A DNA stretch of 14,622 bases from Kiritimatiellia bacterium (GTDB lineage: Bacteria; Verrucomicrobiota; Kiritimatiellia; RFP12; UBA1067), in contig JAGCPM010000088.1 in the NCBI GenBank assembly GCA_017965685.1, positions 1-14,622 on the forward strand, written 5' to 3'. Of the stretch, positions 7,478-14,622 are shown one piece after another. The translations under genes were made by a program, and so were the position numbers. Position 1 is the stretch's first letter. Every line of letters begins with the position of its first letter. The notes beneath the pieces are model-generated. The model was not told where the DNA came from and made no database searches. It saw only the letters and a list, made by a program, of their open reading frames with translations.

Positions 7478-8512
7478 ATGGCGGCAAGGCGCAAGGTAAA
7501 AAGCAAAAAGAAAAAAGGCGCGGGGCGCATACGCGCCTTGCGCCTATCGATTGTTTCCGCCGTACTTCTCGCGCTATGGTGCGCGGCCGGAACGTGGTAT
7601 GTGCACCATCCGCCGAAATGGCTCCAGCGCAAACGCGAATCGTGGCCTCTGTTCGTCACCGCGCCGCTGGAGGCCGTGGGCAATCCGGTGGGCGACATCA
7701 CGGACGCGCTGGGGCTGACAGGCCACGACGCGGTATACGAATACGACGAACTCGCGCCATCGGGCGAAGTCGCGTTCGCCGGTCTACCGAAGCGGACGGG
7801 CTCGCCCGCGCCAGACGACATAACGGTTCTCGACCGCGGCGAGTTCATCGTCGGCTGGTCCGCCAGGCTTAAACATCCCGCATGGGTCGCCTACCACGTG
7901 CCGCAGGAAGCCCCGCATTTCGTCGGCAATAGGCCGCCTTTCTCGAAGGATAGATCCGTTCCCTCCTCGCCCCTTTCCTCCGCATACGACAAGTCCGGCT
8001 ACGACAGGGGACACATGGCGCCGAACTTCGCGATCGCTTCGCGCTTCGGCGAATCCATGCAGAAGCAGACTTTCCTCATGACGAACATCTCTCCGCAAAC
8101 ACCGGCGCTGAACAGGGGCGTGTGGAAAGACGTCGAGCACAGGATCGCCAACTACTGGGCCGGCCGCTGGGGCGAAATCTGGGTTATCGTCGGCTGCATA
8201 CCCGGCAACGACAATCTCAAGCTGGGCGCTAGCGGAATAGACATACCAAAGGCGTATTTCCAGGTCGTTGTTGCGCAGGAAGGCTACAACGTCCGCGCAT
8301 TCGCCCTTCTCTTTCCGCAGAACGTCTCGTGGCACGAGTGGCCGACACGCTACCTGATAACCATAGACGAACTCGAGGAGCTTTCGGGGCTCGACTTCCT
8401 GCCGGACCTGCCCGAATTCATACAAAGCCCGCTTGAGGCCGAATTGCCTACGAGGCTTTGGCCGGTCCGCTTTTCCGACGTGTTCAGCCAGATTCTCTCC
8501 AACTGCAAATGA
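7478..8512 (+). CDS. Membrane-anchored DNA/RNA non-specific endonuclease
   Basis: A 344-residue member of the NUC1/EndoG beta-beta-alpha-metal nuclease family, which cuts single- and double-stranded DNA and RNA with Mg2+. The catalytic motif is DRGHM (176-180) with general-base His179. Metal ligand Asn212 lies in NRGVWKDVEHR, with supporting Glu220. A Lys/Arg-rich start and a hydrophobic stretch at about 23-42 make a signal anchor, placing the nuclease domain outside the cytoplasm (inferred from topology). No immunity or inhibitor gene of the NuiA type is recognisable next to it. GGAGG (7466-7470) lies 7 bases before the ATG, partly hidden in a hairpin. The gene overlaps rlmN by ATGA. Possible roles are nutrient scavenging from extracellular nucleic acid or turnover in the periplasm. 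The family call is firm and the role is open. Confidence 0.92.
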   Translation: MAARRKVKSKKKKGAGRIRALRLSIVSAVLLALWCAAGTWYVHHPPKWLQRKRESWPLFVTAPLEAVGNPVGDITDALGLTGHDAVYEYDELAPSGEVAFAGLPKRTGSPAPDDITVLDRGEFIVGWSARLKHPAWVAYHVPQEAPHFVGNRPPFSKDRSVPSSPLSSAYDKSGYDRGHMAPNFAIASRFGESMQKQTFLMTNISPQTPALNRGVWKDVEHRIANYWAGRWGEIWVIVGCIPGNDNLKLGASGIDIPKAYFQVVVAQEGYNVRAFALLFPQNVSWHEWPTRYLITIDELEELSGLDFLPDLPEFIQSPLEAELPTRLWPVRFSDVFSQILSNCK

Positions 8513-9579
8513 GCGACGCCGCGCCAGCGCCTGCAAAGCCCGCGCCCGCCTGGGGAATACTGCCGGACGAGTGGAAAGGCATTTTGGCGGAGCGGGGCTT
8601 GAGGCCCTTTCGAGCCGACCAGATTCTCCAATCGCTCTACCGCGACTACATCGGCGGGTGGGACGAGGCCACGACCCTGCCGAAGGATTTCCGCGAAACG
8701 CTCAAAAAAGAATTCCCGCTCACTCCCGCCACCATCGCAGCAACCTCGGAATCGGGCGACGGAACGAAAAAGCTTCTCGTCGCGTTCGAGGACGGAAATG
8801 CCGTGGAGACGGTCCTCATTCAGGCCACGGGACGCTTCACGCAGTGCATATCGACGCAGGTCGGCTGCGCCATGGGATGCGTCTTCTGCGCGAGCGGCGC
8901 AAGAGGTGTTGTAAGGTCGCTGAAGGCGGACGAGATAGTCGCGCAGTACCTCCTTGCGCGCAGATTCGGCGACATAACGAATATCGTTGTGATGGGGATG
9001 GGCGAACCCTTCGCCAACTACGCCGAAACGATGCGCGCACTCCGCCTGATTAACGCCGGCAAAGGCCCCAATCTCGGCGCGCGGCACATAACGATATCGA
9101 CTTGCGGCGTGGTGCCGGGAATAGAGAAACTCGCGGACGAGAACATACAATTCGAGCTGTCCGTCTCGCTCCATGCGCCGAACGACGAACTCCGCTCGCG
9201 GCTTATGCCGGTAAACAGGCAATGGCCGCTCGACGAACTGATACCGGCCTGCGCCGCCTACACGAAAAAGACGAAAAGGATAATCACCTTCGAATACACC
9301 GTCATCGAGGGAGTCAACGATTCAAGGGCATGCGCGGATGAGCTCGCGCGACTCGTCAGGCGCGTCCCGATGGCGAAAGTGAACCTTATTCCGCTTTCGC
9401 CCGTTTCGCATCGCCCCGATTTCAGGACGCCGGACGAAAGGACTATGATGATGTTCCTCGACGTCCTCATGAAGGCGAAGGTTCAGACGATGCTGCGGCG
9501 CAGCAGAGGCAAGGACGCGAACGCCGCCTGCGGACAGCTGAGGCTGAGGAATCTCGATGGTCAAGAGCGGCATAACTAA
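8509..9579 (+). CDS. rlmN: Dual-specificity 23S rRNA/tRNA A2 methyltransferase RlmN
   Basis: Radical SAM enzyme that methylates C2 of A2503 in 23S rRNA and A37 in some tRNAs, aiding translational accuracy. It is 356 residues. The iron-sulfur cluster motif is Cys120-x3-Cys124-x2-Cys127 (CAMGCVFC). GMGEPFANY is the SAM-binding GGEP-like motif. The C-terminal Cys341 in ANAACGQLRLRN matches the RlmN cysteine (E. coli Cys355) that takes part in the methyl-transfer thioether. Cfr resistance enzymes share these motifs, but the DANAACGQL ending and the core gene setting favour RlmN. The ATG at 8509 overlaps the nuclease stop as ATGA. A TTG at 8458 in the same frame lies inside the upstream gene and is less likely. 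The N-terminal Ala/Pro-rich dozen residues are variable. Confidence 0.95.
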   Translation: MSDAAPAPAKPAPAWGILPDEWKGILAERGLRPFRADQILQSLYRDYIGGWDEATTLPKDFRETLKKEFPLTPATIAATSESGDGTKKLLVAFEDGNAVETVLIQATGRFTQCISTQVGCAMGCVFCASGARGVVRSLKADEIVAQYLLARRFGDITNIVVMGMGEPFANYAETMRALRLINAGKGPNLGARHITISTCGVVPGIEKLADENIQFELSVSLHAPNDELRSRLMPVNRQWPLDELIPACAAYTKKTKRIITFEYTVIEGVNDSRACADELARLVRRVPMAKVNLIPLSPVSHRPDFRTPDERTMMMFLDVLMKAKVQTMLRRSRGKDANAACGQLRLRNLDGQERHN

Positions 9580-10042
9580 AGAGGAGATCATCGCCTGGGG
9601 CGGCGCGGAGGTCTTCAACCAGGCCCTCGCGATGTGCAATGCGGGCGACGTTTCGGACGTCAGGTACGATGACGAAAAGCTTGAGATATCCGGCAAGATA
9701 ATCCGCGAGAACGGCTGGGGGATGCCGGTGAGCCTTACGCTCAAGGACAGAGGGACCGTTAAGTCGCACTGTCCCTGCTACCACAACCAGAAACTCGGCC
9801 AGATATGCCCGCACGTGGTCGCCATCGCAATAGCGCAGATGGTGATCGAAATGGATGACGAGCCGGAAGAGACGGCCGAGACGCGGCAACCGGGAGAGGA
9901 CGCGCCCGGAGAAGCGGCCGAAGAGGAATACATAGAAGTTCCTATGAAGCCGGCAATGTACGCCTACGTTTCCGGTTCGCGCGCGTCGCTTTCCATCGCG
10001 GTCGACGCGTGGTATGGCGACATAGATTTTCCGGCGTGCTAG
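9557..10042 (+). CDS. SWIM zinc-finger N-terminal part of a split SNF2 helicase
   Basis: A 161-residue product ending at TAG 10040-10042. It has a SWIM zinc finger, Cys72-x-Cys74-x9-Cys84-x-His86 (CPC...CPH), predicted to bind DNA or protein, then an acidic linker (about 100-128). It ends in the opening of the helicase-associated region (SNF2_assoc type) around AWYGDIDFPAC. In related bacterial proteins this part is fused to the SNF2 motor, and the downstream ORF is in the same reading frame with no sequence lost. This is therefore the front half of one 842-codon gene broken by a single nonsense codon, or a gene truly split here. The ATG overlaps the rlmN end by 23 bases, with GAGGA at 9546-9550 before it. 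No insertion or deletion is needed to rejoin the halves. Confidence 0.85.
   Translation: MVKSGITKEEIIAWGGAEVFNQALAMCNAGDVSDVRYDDEKLEISGKIIRENGWGMPVSLTLKDRGTVKSHCPCYHNQKLGQICPHVVAIAIAQMVIEMDDEPEETAETRQPGEDAPGEAAEEEYIEVPMKPAMYAYVSGSRASLSIAVDAWYGDIDFPAC
10040..10042 (+). other. In-frame TAG interrupting the SWIM-SNF2 reading frame
   Basis: The codons read GCG TGC TAG ATA CAT GGC GAA AAG GTG. Homology-like sequence continues in the same frame on both sides, so one base change would restore an 842-residue protein. Genes here end mostly in TGA (nine) or TAA (two); the only other TAG ends the 52-residue ORF at 3177, where it appears to be a genuine stop. Confidence 0.85.
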
Positions 10043-10057
10043 ATACATGGCGAAAAG

Positions 10058-12085
10058 GTGGTCTATCTGCCCTCTCCAGACGATCCGCTCGTGAGGCGCG
10101 TGAGAAGCGTGAAGTCCGAGCGTGAGGCCCTCGGCTCGCTCGCGAAATGGGGCTTCGAACCAGGATACAAATCGAGCGACCTCAAGCTGTACATCACCGA
10201 TCCCCACAAAGTGCTCAACTTCCTCGGAGCGGGGCTGCCCTCGCTGAGGCGCGCGGGATGGAAGGTCGATCTCGCGCCGAAACTCTCGGAACTTGTCGAT
10301 TCGTTCAAGTACATCGTTCCCGTAGTGGACGTCAGGGACGCCGAGGACGGATGCTTCGACGTCCGCTACCGCTTCGAAAGCAGGGGCGGGACCGTTTCGC
10401 CGATAGAGATACAGGCCGCGCTCAACAGGGGCGACGCCGCGATACTCAAGAACGGCGAAGTTTTTCTGATGGATAACGCCGCCATCGAGACCATGCACGG
10501 AGTGTTCGCCGATTGCGCGCGCTCGCAGAACGGAGCGCCGAGAGGATGGTTCCGCGTCAAGTCCGTCCACGGCGCCTACGTGCGCTCGGCGCTCTGGAAG
10601 CTGCAGGACGTAATAGACCTCGACGACCGGCAGGCCCCGCGCTGGAAGAGCTCGACGAAACTCCTCAGCCGGAACGGCAACACAAAATACGAGCCGGTAG
10701 CCCTCGGAAAACTCGAGCCGATACTGCGGCCCTACCAGAAGCAGGGCGTATATTGGCTGCGCTTCCTCGAATGCTCAGGGCTTACAGGACTCCTTGCCGA
10801 TGAAATGGGCCTCGGCAAGACGCTCCAGACCCTGACGTGGCTCGCGCTTCCCCGTGCGGGAGCGGCGGAGAAAAAGCCCGCTCTGATCGTCTGCCCAACG
10901 TCGCTCGTCCGCAACTGGCAGGCCGAAGCCGCGAAATTCACCCCGTGGATGAGGACCCTCGTAGTTTCCGGCCCTGACCGCGCGGATGATTTTCCGCTGA
11001 TTCCTTCCGCCGATCTTGTCGTGACCTCCTACGCCCTTCTGCAACGCGATTTCGAGCAGGCATATCTCGGCAGGGAATTTTCCGCCGTGGTCCTCGACGA
11101 AGCCCAGCGCATAAAGAACCGCGACACGAAGAACGCGAAGGCCGTCAAGCTCATCGCCGCCGAACGCCGCCTGGCCCTGACGGGAACGCCGATAGAAAAC
11201 TCCGTCGCGGATGCGTGGTCGATATTCAACTTCCTTATGCCGGAATACCTCGGCGACTGGGAATCGTTCAAGATGAACTTCGCCGACGCGATTTCATCCG
11301 ACGATTCCTCCGCCTCGGGCGCAGCCCTGGACAGGCTTAAAATGAAAATGCAGCCCTTCATACTGCGCCGCCTGAAGAAGACCGTCGCGAAGGACCTGCC
11401 GGACAAGATCGTCAAGCTCTCCTACTGCCCGATGGACGAGGATTCGCAGCGCGAATACGCGAGGCTCCTCGCCCAGACGCGCACGAAGGCGGGCGCGATG
11501 ATCAAGGCCAACGGATTTTCAAAGTCGCGCTTCGAGCTGCTCGCGATGCTGATGAAGCTCAGAATGATCGCCTCCGTAGGCAAGCTCGACGCTTTTCTGG
11601 AGCAGCTTGAAAGCGCGATAGATGGCGGCCACAAGATACTCGTCTTCTCGCAGTTCGTCAAAACTCTGCAGCTTATCGCGGCCGAACTCCAGAGCCGTGA
11701 AATTCCATTCTGCTATCTCGACGGTTCCACGAAAGACCGCCTCGGCGAATGCAACCGCTTCAACCGTTCGCCGGAGATACCGGTCTTCCTCATATCGCTC
11801 ATGGCGGGAGGAACGGGGCTCAACCTTACCGGTGCGGACATGGTGATGCATTACGACCCTTGGTGGAATCCTGCGGTCGAGGACCAGGCCACCGACCGCG
11901 CGCACCGCATCGGACAGAAAAAGAACGTCTATGTGATGAAGATGATCGCCTCGGGCACGATAGAAGAAAAGGTCCTCGAGCTGCAACGCCGCAAACAGAC
12001 CGTCATCGCCGCCACGGTCGGCACGACCGATTCGGCGGTAATGGAAAAACTCACGGCAGAGGATTTCGCCTCCCTCCTGTCGTGA
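10058..12085 (+). CDS. SNF2-family ATPase/helicase, C-terminal main part
   Basis: A 675-residue DEAD/DEAH-like remodelling ATPase (Swi2/Snf2, Rad54-like, as in bacterial HepA relatives) that moves along double-stranded DNA. About 220 residues of helicase-associated domain precede the motor. The motor motifs are: motif I LADEMGLGKT (GLGKT at about 251-255), motif II DEAQ (347-350), motif III LALTGTP (374-378), motif IV KILVFSQF, motif V LMAGGTGLNLTGADMVMHYDPWWNP and motif VI DRAHRIGQ (613-620). All are intact, so the motor should work if translated. The GTG at 10058 is the first reasonable start after the stop, 15 bases on, but has no good ribosome site, and a nearby ATG at 10047 is out of frame. 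Readthrough, reinitiation or a mutated gene are all possible. Last gene of the nagB operon, facing kbl. Confidence 0.9.
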   Translation: MVYLPSPDDPLVRRVRSVKSEREALGSLAKWGFEPGYKSSDLKLYITDPHKVLNFLGAGLPSLRRAGWKVDLAPKLSELVDSFKYIVPVVDVRDAEDGCFDVRYRFESRGGTVSPIEIQAALNRGDAAILKNGEVFLMDNAAIETMHGVFADCARSQNGAPRGWFRVKSVHGAYVRSALWKLQDVIDLDDRQAPRWKSSTKLLSRNGNTKYEPVALGKLEPILRPYQKQGVYWLRFLECSGLTGLLADEMGLGKTLQTLTWLALPRAGAAEKKPALIVCPTSLVRNWQAEAAKFTPWMRTLVVSGPDRADDFPLIPSADLVVTSYALLQRDFEQAYLGREFSAVVLDEAQRIKNRDTKNAKAVKLIAAERRLALTGTPIENSVADAWSIFNFLMPEYLGDWESFKMNFADAISSDDSSASGAALDRLKMKMQPFILRRLKKTVAKDLPDKIVKLSYCPMDEDSQREYARLLAQTRTKAGAMIKANGFSKSRFELLAMLMKLRMIASVGKLDAFLEQLESAIDGGHKILVFSQFVKTLQLIAAELQSREIPFCYLDGSTKDRLGECNRFNRSPEIPVFLISLMAGGTGLNLTGADMVMHYDPWWNPAVEDQATDRAHRIGQKKNVYVMKMIASGTIEEKVLELQRRKQTVIAATVGTTDSAVMEKLTAEDFASLLS

Positions 12086-12098
12086 GCTTTCCGGTCTT

Positions 12099-12122
12099 GC
12101 CGCGACTTTTTTGGTCAGCGGC
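12099..12122. terminator. Possible hairpin between the converging SNF2 and kbl genes
   Basis: GCCGCGAC (12099-12106) pairs with GTC-A-GCGGC (12114-12122), leaving one bulged base. Six T lie in the loop and not after the stem, so it is not a canonical intrinsic terminator on either strand. It overlaps the kbl stop at 12115-12117. Only 29 bases separate the two converging genes, and no better candidate is visible there. Confidence 0.25.
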
Positions 12123-13290
12123 TCTTCGCGAACGCGGCGATCGCGAAATCGATGTCCTCGGGCGTGTGCGCGGCGGACATCTGGGTTCTGATTCTCGCCT
12201 TGCCCATCGGAACGACGGGGTAGAAGAATCCGGTCGCGTAAACGCCGTTCTTGTAGAGGTTCTCGCTCATCTTGACCGCGACTTCGGCATCGCCGAGCAT
12301 CACGGGCACTATCGGGTGGTGCCCGGGGACGAGGTTGAATCCGAGCGCTGACATTCCTTCGCGGAAGCGCTTGGCGTTGGCGTTGAGCCTTTCGCGGAAC
12401 TCGCTTCTCGTACGGGCGATTTCGATGGCCTTGAGCGAAGCCGCCGCGACCGGCGGGGGAACGGCGTTCGAGAAGAGGTAGGGCCTCGCCTTTTGGCGGA
12501 GGATGTCCACAATCTCCTGCCGCGCCGCAACATATCCGCCCGAAGCACCGCCGAGCGCCTTGCCGAAAGTGCCCGTTATTATATCCACACGGCCGGTCAC
12601 TCCGCAATCCTCCACCGAGCCCGCGCCCGTAGCGCCAAGAACACCCGCGGCGTGGGAGTCGTCCACCATCACGAGCGCATCGTATTTGTCGGCGAGGTCG
12701 CAAATCTCCTTGAGGGGCGCGATTATGCCGTCCATCGAAAACACACCGTCCGTGACAATCAGCTTGAACCTCGCGCCGGCTTCGGCCGCCGCCACGAGCT
12801 GCTTCTCGAGATCGGCCATGTCGCCGTTGGCGTAGCGGAATCTCTTCGCCTTGCAGAGTCTCACGCCGTCGATGATCGAAGCGTGGTTCAGCGCGTCTGA
12901 GATTATCGCGTCCTCCGCGCCGAGCAGAGCCTCGAAAACACCACCGTTCGCGTCGAAGCAGCTGCCGAAAAGTATGCAGTCGTCGGCGCCCGTCCAGTCA
13001 GCGACCGCCCGCTCCAGCTTACGGTGCAGCGTGTTCGTTCCGCAAATGAACCTGACGGACGCCATGCCATAGCCGTACTTCGCGGTGGCTTCGCGGGAGG
13101 CCTCGACTATCTCGGGATGATTGGCGAGCCCGAGATAGTTGTTCGCGCACATATTGAGGAGCGGAGTGCCATTCTCCAGCACAACCCGCGCGCCCTGCGC
13201 CGTCGCGATCGTCTTTTCGTTCTTGTAGAGGCTCTTGGCCTTGAGGTCCGCTATCGTCTCCTGGAGATGCGCCTGGAACTTGCCGTACAT
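12115..13290 (-). CDS. kbl: Glycine C-acetyltransferase (2-amino-3-ketobutyrate CoA ligase)
   Basis: PLP-dependent alpha-oxoamine synthase that cleaves 2-amino-3-oxobutyrate with CoA to glycine and acetyl-CoA, the second step of threonine breakdown. The protein has 391 residues, against about 398 in E. coli. The PLP lysine is Lys244 in [28 protein letters not shown] near the start, MVDDSHAAG for the cofactor Asp and ring-stacking His, and [20 protein letters not shown] at the C terminus match Kbl rather than BioF or ALA synthase. The start [10 protein letters not shown] is chosen because GGGAGGA (13297-13303) stands just before it and Kbl proteins begin this way. A longer frame to 13440 only overlaps tdh. 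It starts 2 bases after the tdh stop, so the two form one operon and their products act in sequence. Confidence 0.96.
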   Translation of the reverse strand: MYGKFQAHLQETIADLKAKSLYKNEKTIATAQGARVVLENGTPLLNMCANNYLGLANHPEIVEASREATAKYGYGMASVRFICGTNTLHRKLERAVADWTGADDCILFGSCFDANGGVFEALLGAEDAIISDALNHASIIDGVRLCKAKRFRYANGDMADLEKQLVAAAEAGARFKLIVTDGVFSMDGIIAPLKEICDLADKYDALVMVDDSHAAGVLGATGAGSVEDCGVTGRVDIITGTFGKALGGASGGYVAARQEIVDILRQKARPYLFSNAVPPPVAAASLKAIEIARTRSEFRERLNANAKRFREGMSALGFNLVPGHHPIVPVMLGDAEVAVKMSENLYKNGVYATGFFYPVVPMGKARIRTQMSAAHTPEDIDFAIAAFAKSR

Positions 13291-13292
13291 TT

Positions 13293-14321
13293 TCAGTCCT
13301 CCCAATCGAGTATCACCTTGCCGGACTTTCCGGAAATCATCGCCTCGAAGCCTTTTTCGTAGTCGGTGTACTTGAAGCGGTGGGTTATCACGGGCGAGAT
13401 ATCGAGTCCACCCTGGATCATCGCCCCCATCTTGTACCACGTCTCGAACATTTCGCGCCCGTAGATGCCCTTTATCTTGAGGCCCTTCCAGACGATATGG
13501 TTCCAGTTGACCTTCGTATCCGACCCGTGTATGCCGAGAAGCGCTATGCGGCCGCCGGTGTTCATATTCTCGATCATCTGGTTGAGGCAGGGCGCAGCGC
13601 CGGACATTTCAAGGCCGACGTCGAAACCCTCGACCATTCCAATCTGCCGCATCACGTCCTCGAGCTTTTCGGACTTCGCGTTGACCGTGCGCGTCGCGCC
13701 GAGGCGCTTCGCGAGGCCGAGGCGGTAGTCGTTCACGTCCACCACAACGACATTCCGCGCGCCGACGTACTTCGAGATTCCCGCCGCCATTATGCCGATC
13801 GGGCCCGCACCAGTGATTAGCACGTCCTCGCCGACCATGTTGAATGAAAGCGCCGTGTGCGTCGCGTTGCCGAACGGATCGAAAATCGCGTAGAGTTCGT
13901 CATCGATCGAAGGATCGCAGTGCCACACGTTCGACTCGGGTATCGAGAGGTATTCCGCGAAAGCTCCGTCACGGTTCACGCCCACGCCCCTCGTCTCGCG
14001 GCAGAGGTGGCGCTGGCCGGCGCGGCAGTTGCGGCAGTGCCCGCACACAATGTGGCCCTCGCCGCTGACCCTCTCGCCGACCTTCACGCTCTTCACGTTC
14101 GAGCCTACCTCCACGACCTCGCCGACATATTCGTGACCGATCGTGAGCGGCGGCTTGATCTCCTCCTGCGCCCACGAGTTCCATTCGTAGATGTGGACGT
14201 CGGTGCCGCATATCGCGGTCTTCTTTATCTTTATGAGAACGTCGTTTATGCCGACTTCCGGCATCGGCTTCTCGACCAGTTGCACGCCCTTTTCGCGCGC
14301 CGCCTTGACTATGGCTTTCAT
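13293..14321 (-). CDS. tdh: L-threonine 3-dehydrogenase
   Basis: Zinc-dependent medium-chain dehydrogenase that oxidises L-threonine to 2-amino-3-oxobutyrate with NAD+, feeding Kbl. It has 342 residues, against 341 in E. coli. The catalytic zinc site includes Cys38 with His63-Glu64, and [15 protein letters not shown] is the Tdh-specific stretch around Thr40 and His43. The structural zinc cysteines are 93, 96, 99 and 107. The Rossmann motif GAGPIG is at 171-176. [12 protein letters not shown] also fits Tdh, which separates it from sorbitol or alcohol dehydrogenases. AAGGAGAGG lies 8 bases before the ATG, below a clear promoter. First gene of tdh-kbl, transcribed away from the partial gene at the right edge. 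Confidence 0.97.
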   Translation of the reverse strand: MKAIVKAAREKGVQLVEKPMPEVGINDVLIKIKKTAICGTDVHIYEWNSWAQEEIKPPLTIGHEYVGEVVEVGSNVKSVKVGERVSGEGHIVCGHCRNCRAGQRHLCRETRGVGVNRDGAFAEYLSIPESNVWHCDPSIDDELYAIFDPFGNATHTALSFNMVGEDVLITGAGPIGIMAAGISKYVGARNVVVVDVNDYRLGLAKRLGATRTVNAKSEKLEDVMRQIGMVEGFDVGLEMSGAAPCLNQMIENMNTGGRIALLGIHGSDTKVNWNHIVWKGLKIKGIYGREMFETWYKMGAMIQGGLDISPVITHRFKYTDYEKGFEAMISGKSGKVILDWED

Positions 14322-14358
14322 GGAATAATCCTCTCCTTGCTTTCGAAGAATTATGGGT

Positions 14359-14388
14359 AGTATATCAAATTCCCCCCGCCCCGGTCAA
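14359..14388 (-). promoter_or_regulatory. Predicted sigma-70 promoter of tdh-kbl
   Basis: Read on the - strand: TTGACC (14388-14383), an 18-bp G-rich spacer, and an extended -10 TGATATACT (TATACT at 14364-14359). TTTGATATACTACCC matches the ftsH promoter exactly, with the same spacer length. The predicted start of transcription near 14352 gives a leader of about 30 bases, too short for a riboswitch. Confidence 0.8.
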
Positions 14389-14389
14389 C

Positions 14390-14403
14390 CCGCCAGATGG
14401 CGG
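14390..14403. repeat. Inverted repeat abutting the tdh -35 box
   Basis: CCGCC-AGAT-GGCGG, a perfect 5-bp inverted repeat, one base from the tdh -35 box (14383-14388) on its upstream side. The placement would suit an activator or repressor operator for tdh. It is short enough to be chance in GC-rich DNA. Confidence 0.35.
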
Positions 14404-14498
14404 AGGTTCCCCATTTTCTTCCTGTGCTGCCGAGCCCTCGCGAACCTGTACGCGGTTTTGACATTTTTTGCAATTAAGCGGTGCCCTCCTTGGCCGAT

Positions 14499-14516
14499 CT
14501 TCGCTATAATACGAAG
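14499..14516 (+). promoter_or_regulatory. -10 box within an inverted repeat, upstream of the last gene
   Basis: A perfect TATAAT (14505-14510) is flanked by CTTCG (14499-14503) and CGAAG (14512-14516). No good -35 stands 16-19 bases upstream. TTGACA occurs at 14458-14463 but 41 bases away. The predicted start near 14517 leaves a leader of about 30 bases holding AAGGAGGAG. The inverted repeat could be an operator over the -10, or chance. Confidence 0.5.
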
Positions 14517-14546
14517 TGCTAAACACGAACAAGGAGGAGCAACACC

Positions 14547-14622
14547 ATGTATGATACCAAAATCGCGGCGAAATTGCTAGCCCAGCTCAACGGATTTTCG
14601 GGGAGGATTTCTCCCCATTTTC
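14547..14622 (+). CDS. Start of an unrecognised gene, cut by the window edge
   Basis: ATG at 14547 is preceded by a strong AAGGAGGAG (14531-14539), with AGGAGG 9 bases from the start, and by a -10 box at 14505-14510. Only 25 codons are visible, beginning MYDTKIAAKLLAQLNGF, which match no family I recognise. Codons 18-24 contain a GC-rich inverted repeat (GGGGAG at 14600-14605, CTCCCC at 14611-14616) followed by ATTTTC. If the frame ended soon after, this could be a leader peptide with an attenuator, but an ordinary coding gene continuing off the edge is more likely. It is transcribed divergently from tdh. Confidence 0.6.
   Translation, partial: MYDTKIAAKLLAQLNGFSGRISPHF

Noticed and set aside
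8458..8508. TTG start 17 codons upstream for rlmN
   Set aside because: It lies in the nuclease gene without a ribosome site. ATGA coupling at 8509 is simpler.
10030..10060. Frameshift between the SWIM and SNF2 parts
   Set aside because: The two parts are in the same frame (starts differ by 501 bases), so only a stop codon separates them.
13291..13440. N-terminal extension of kbl to an upstream ATG
   Set aside because: The extra 50 residues lie inside tdh and are not Kbl-like. The ATG at 13290 has a proper ribosome site and the normal Kbl N terminus.
14322..14400. Riboswitch in the tdh leader
   Set aside because: The predicted leader is about 30 bases, too short for a known amino-acid riboswitch.
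14458..14487. TTGACA as -35 of the right-edge gene, or a sigma-54 site in the same stretch
   Set aside because: TTGACA is 41 bases from the TATAAT and has no -10 at 16-19 bases. The GG/GC spacing needed for sigma-54 is not met.
14353..14580. 75-residue frame across the tdh upstream region
   Set aside because: It covers two promoters and overlaps the better-supported start at 14547 in another frame. It has no ribosome site.

Overview
The window is about 14.6 kb of GC-rich, densely packed bacterial DNA. It holds eleven complete genes or gene halves, one very small ORF, and one gene cut by the right edge. Genes overlap or sit a few bases apart, most starts have a clear Shine-Dalgarno site, and promoters are of the ordinary sigma-70 type. 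Strong ribosome sites argue against Bacteroidota. The gene set (FtsH, CdaA, FtsK and an HTH/TM RodZ-like protein in one run, a zinc ribbon typed FxCxxC...CPxCG, a SWIM-SNF2 helicase) would fit the PVC group (Verrucomicrobiota, Kiritimatiellota or Lentisphaerota). That placement is an inference from gene style and is not proven by any marker here.

Region 1 (1-342) has no convincing gene. It carries short repeats and small inverted repeats and ends in a promoter whose predicted transcript start lies almost on the ftsH start codon. Region 2 (343-6389, + strand) is a tightly coupled operon: ftsH (membrane AAA+ protease), cdaA (c-di-AMP synthase), a 52-residue membrane peptide resembling only the anchor of YbbR/CdaR, ftsK (DNA translocase) and a RodZ-like HTH membrane protein. 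It looks like a cell-envelope, division and c-di-AMP unit. Region 3 (6437-12085, + strand) starts from a near-consensus promoter and carries nagB (glucosamine-6-phosphate deaminase), a small zinc-ribbon protein, a membrane-anchored DNA/RNA non-specific endonuclease, rlmN (rRNA/tRNA A2 methyltransferase) and a SWIM-SNF2 helicase. The helicase is divided by an in-frame TAG at 10040-10042, with intact same-frame sequence on both sides. Region 4 (14321-12115, - strand) is the tdh-kbl operon, which degrades threonine to glycine and acetyl-CoA. It converges on the helicase gene. Region 5 (14322-14622) is a divergent promoter region followed by the first 25 codons of an unrecognised gene.

The points most worth a second look are: the amber-interrupted SWIM-SNF2 gene; the reduced YbbR-like peptide in the place where cdaR normally sits; a 15-bp sequence shared exactly by the ftsH and tdh promoters; an 8-bp hairpin that buries the endonuclease ribosome site and has the previous stop codon in its loop; and a possibly leaderless ftsH message. 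No CRISPR array, tRNA, rRNA, insertion sequence or phage gene was seen. I saw no clearly new multi-gene defence or biosynthetic system.
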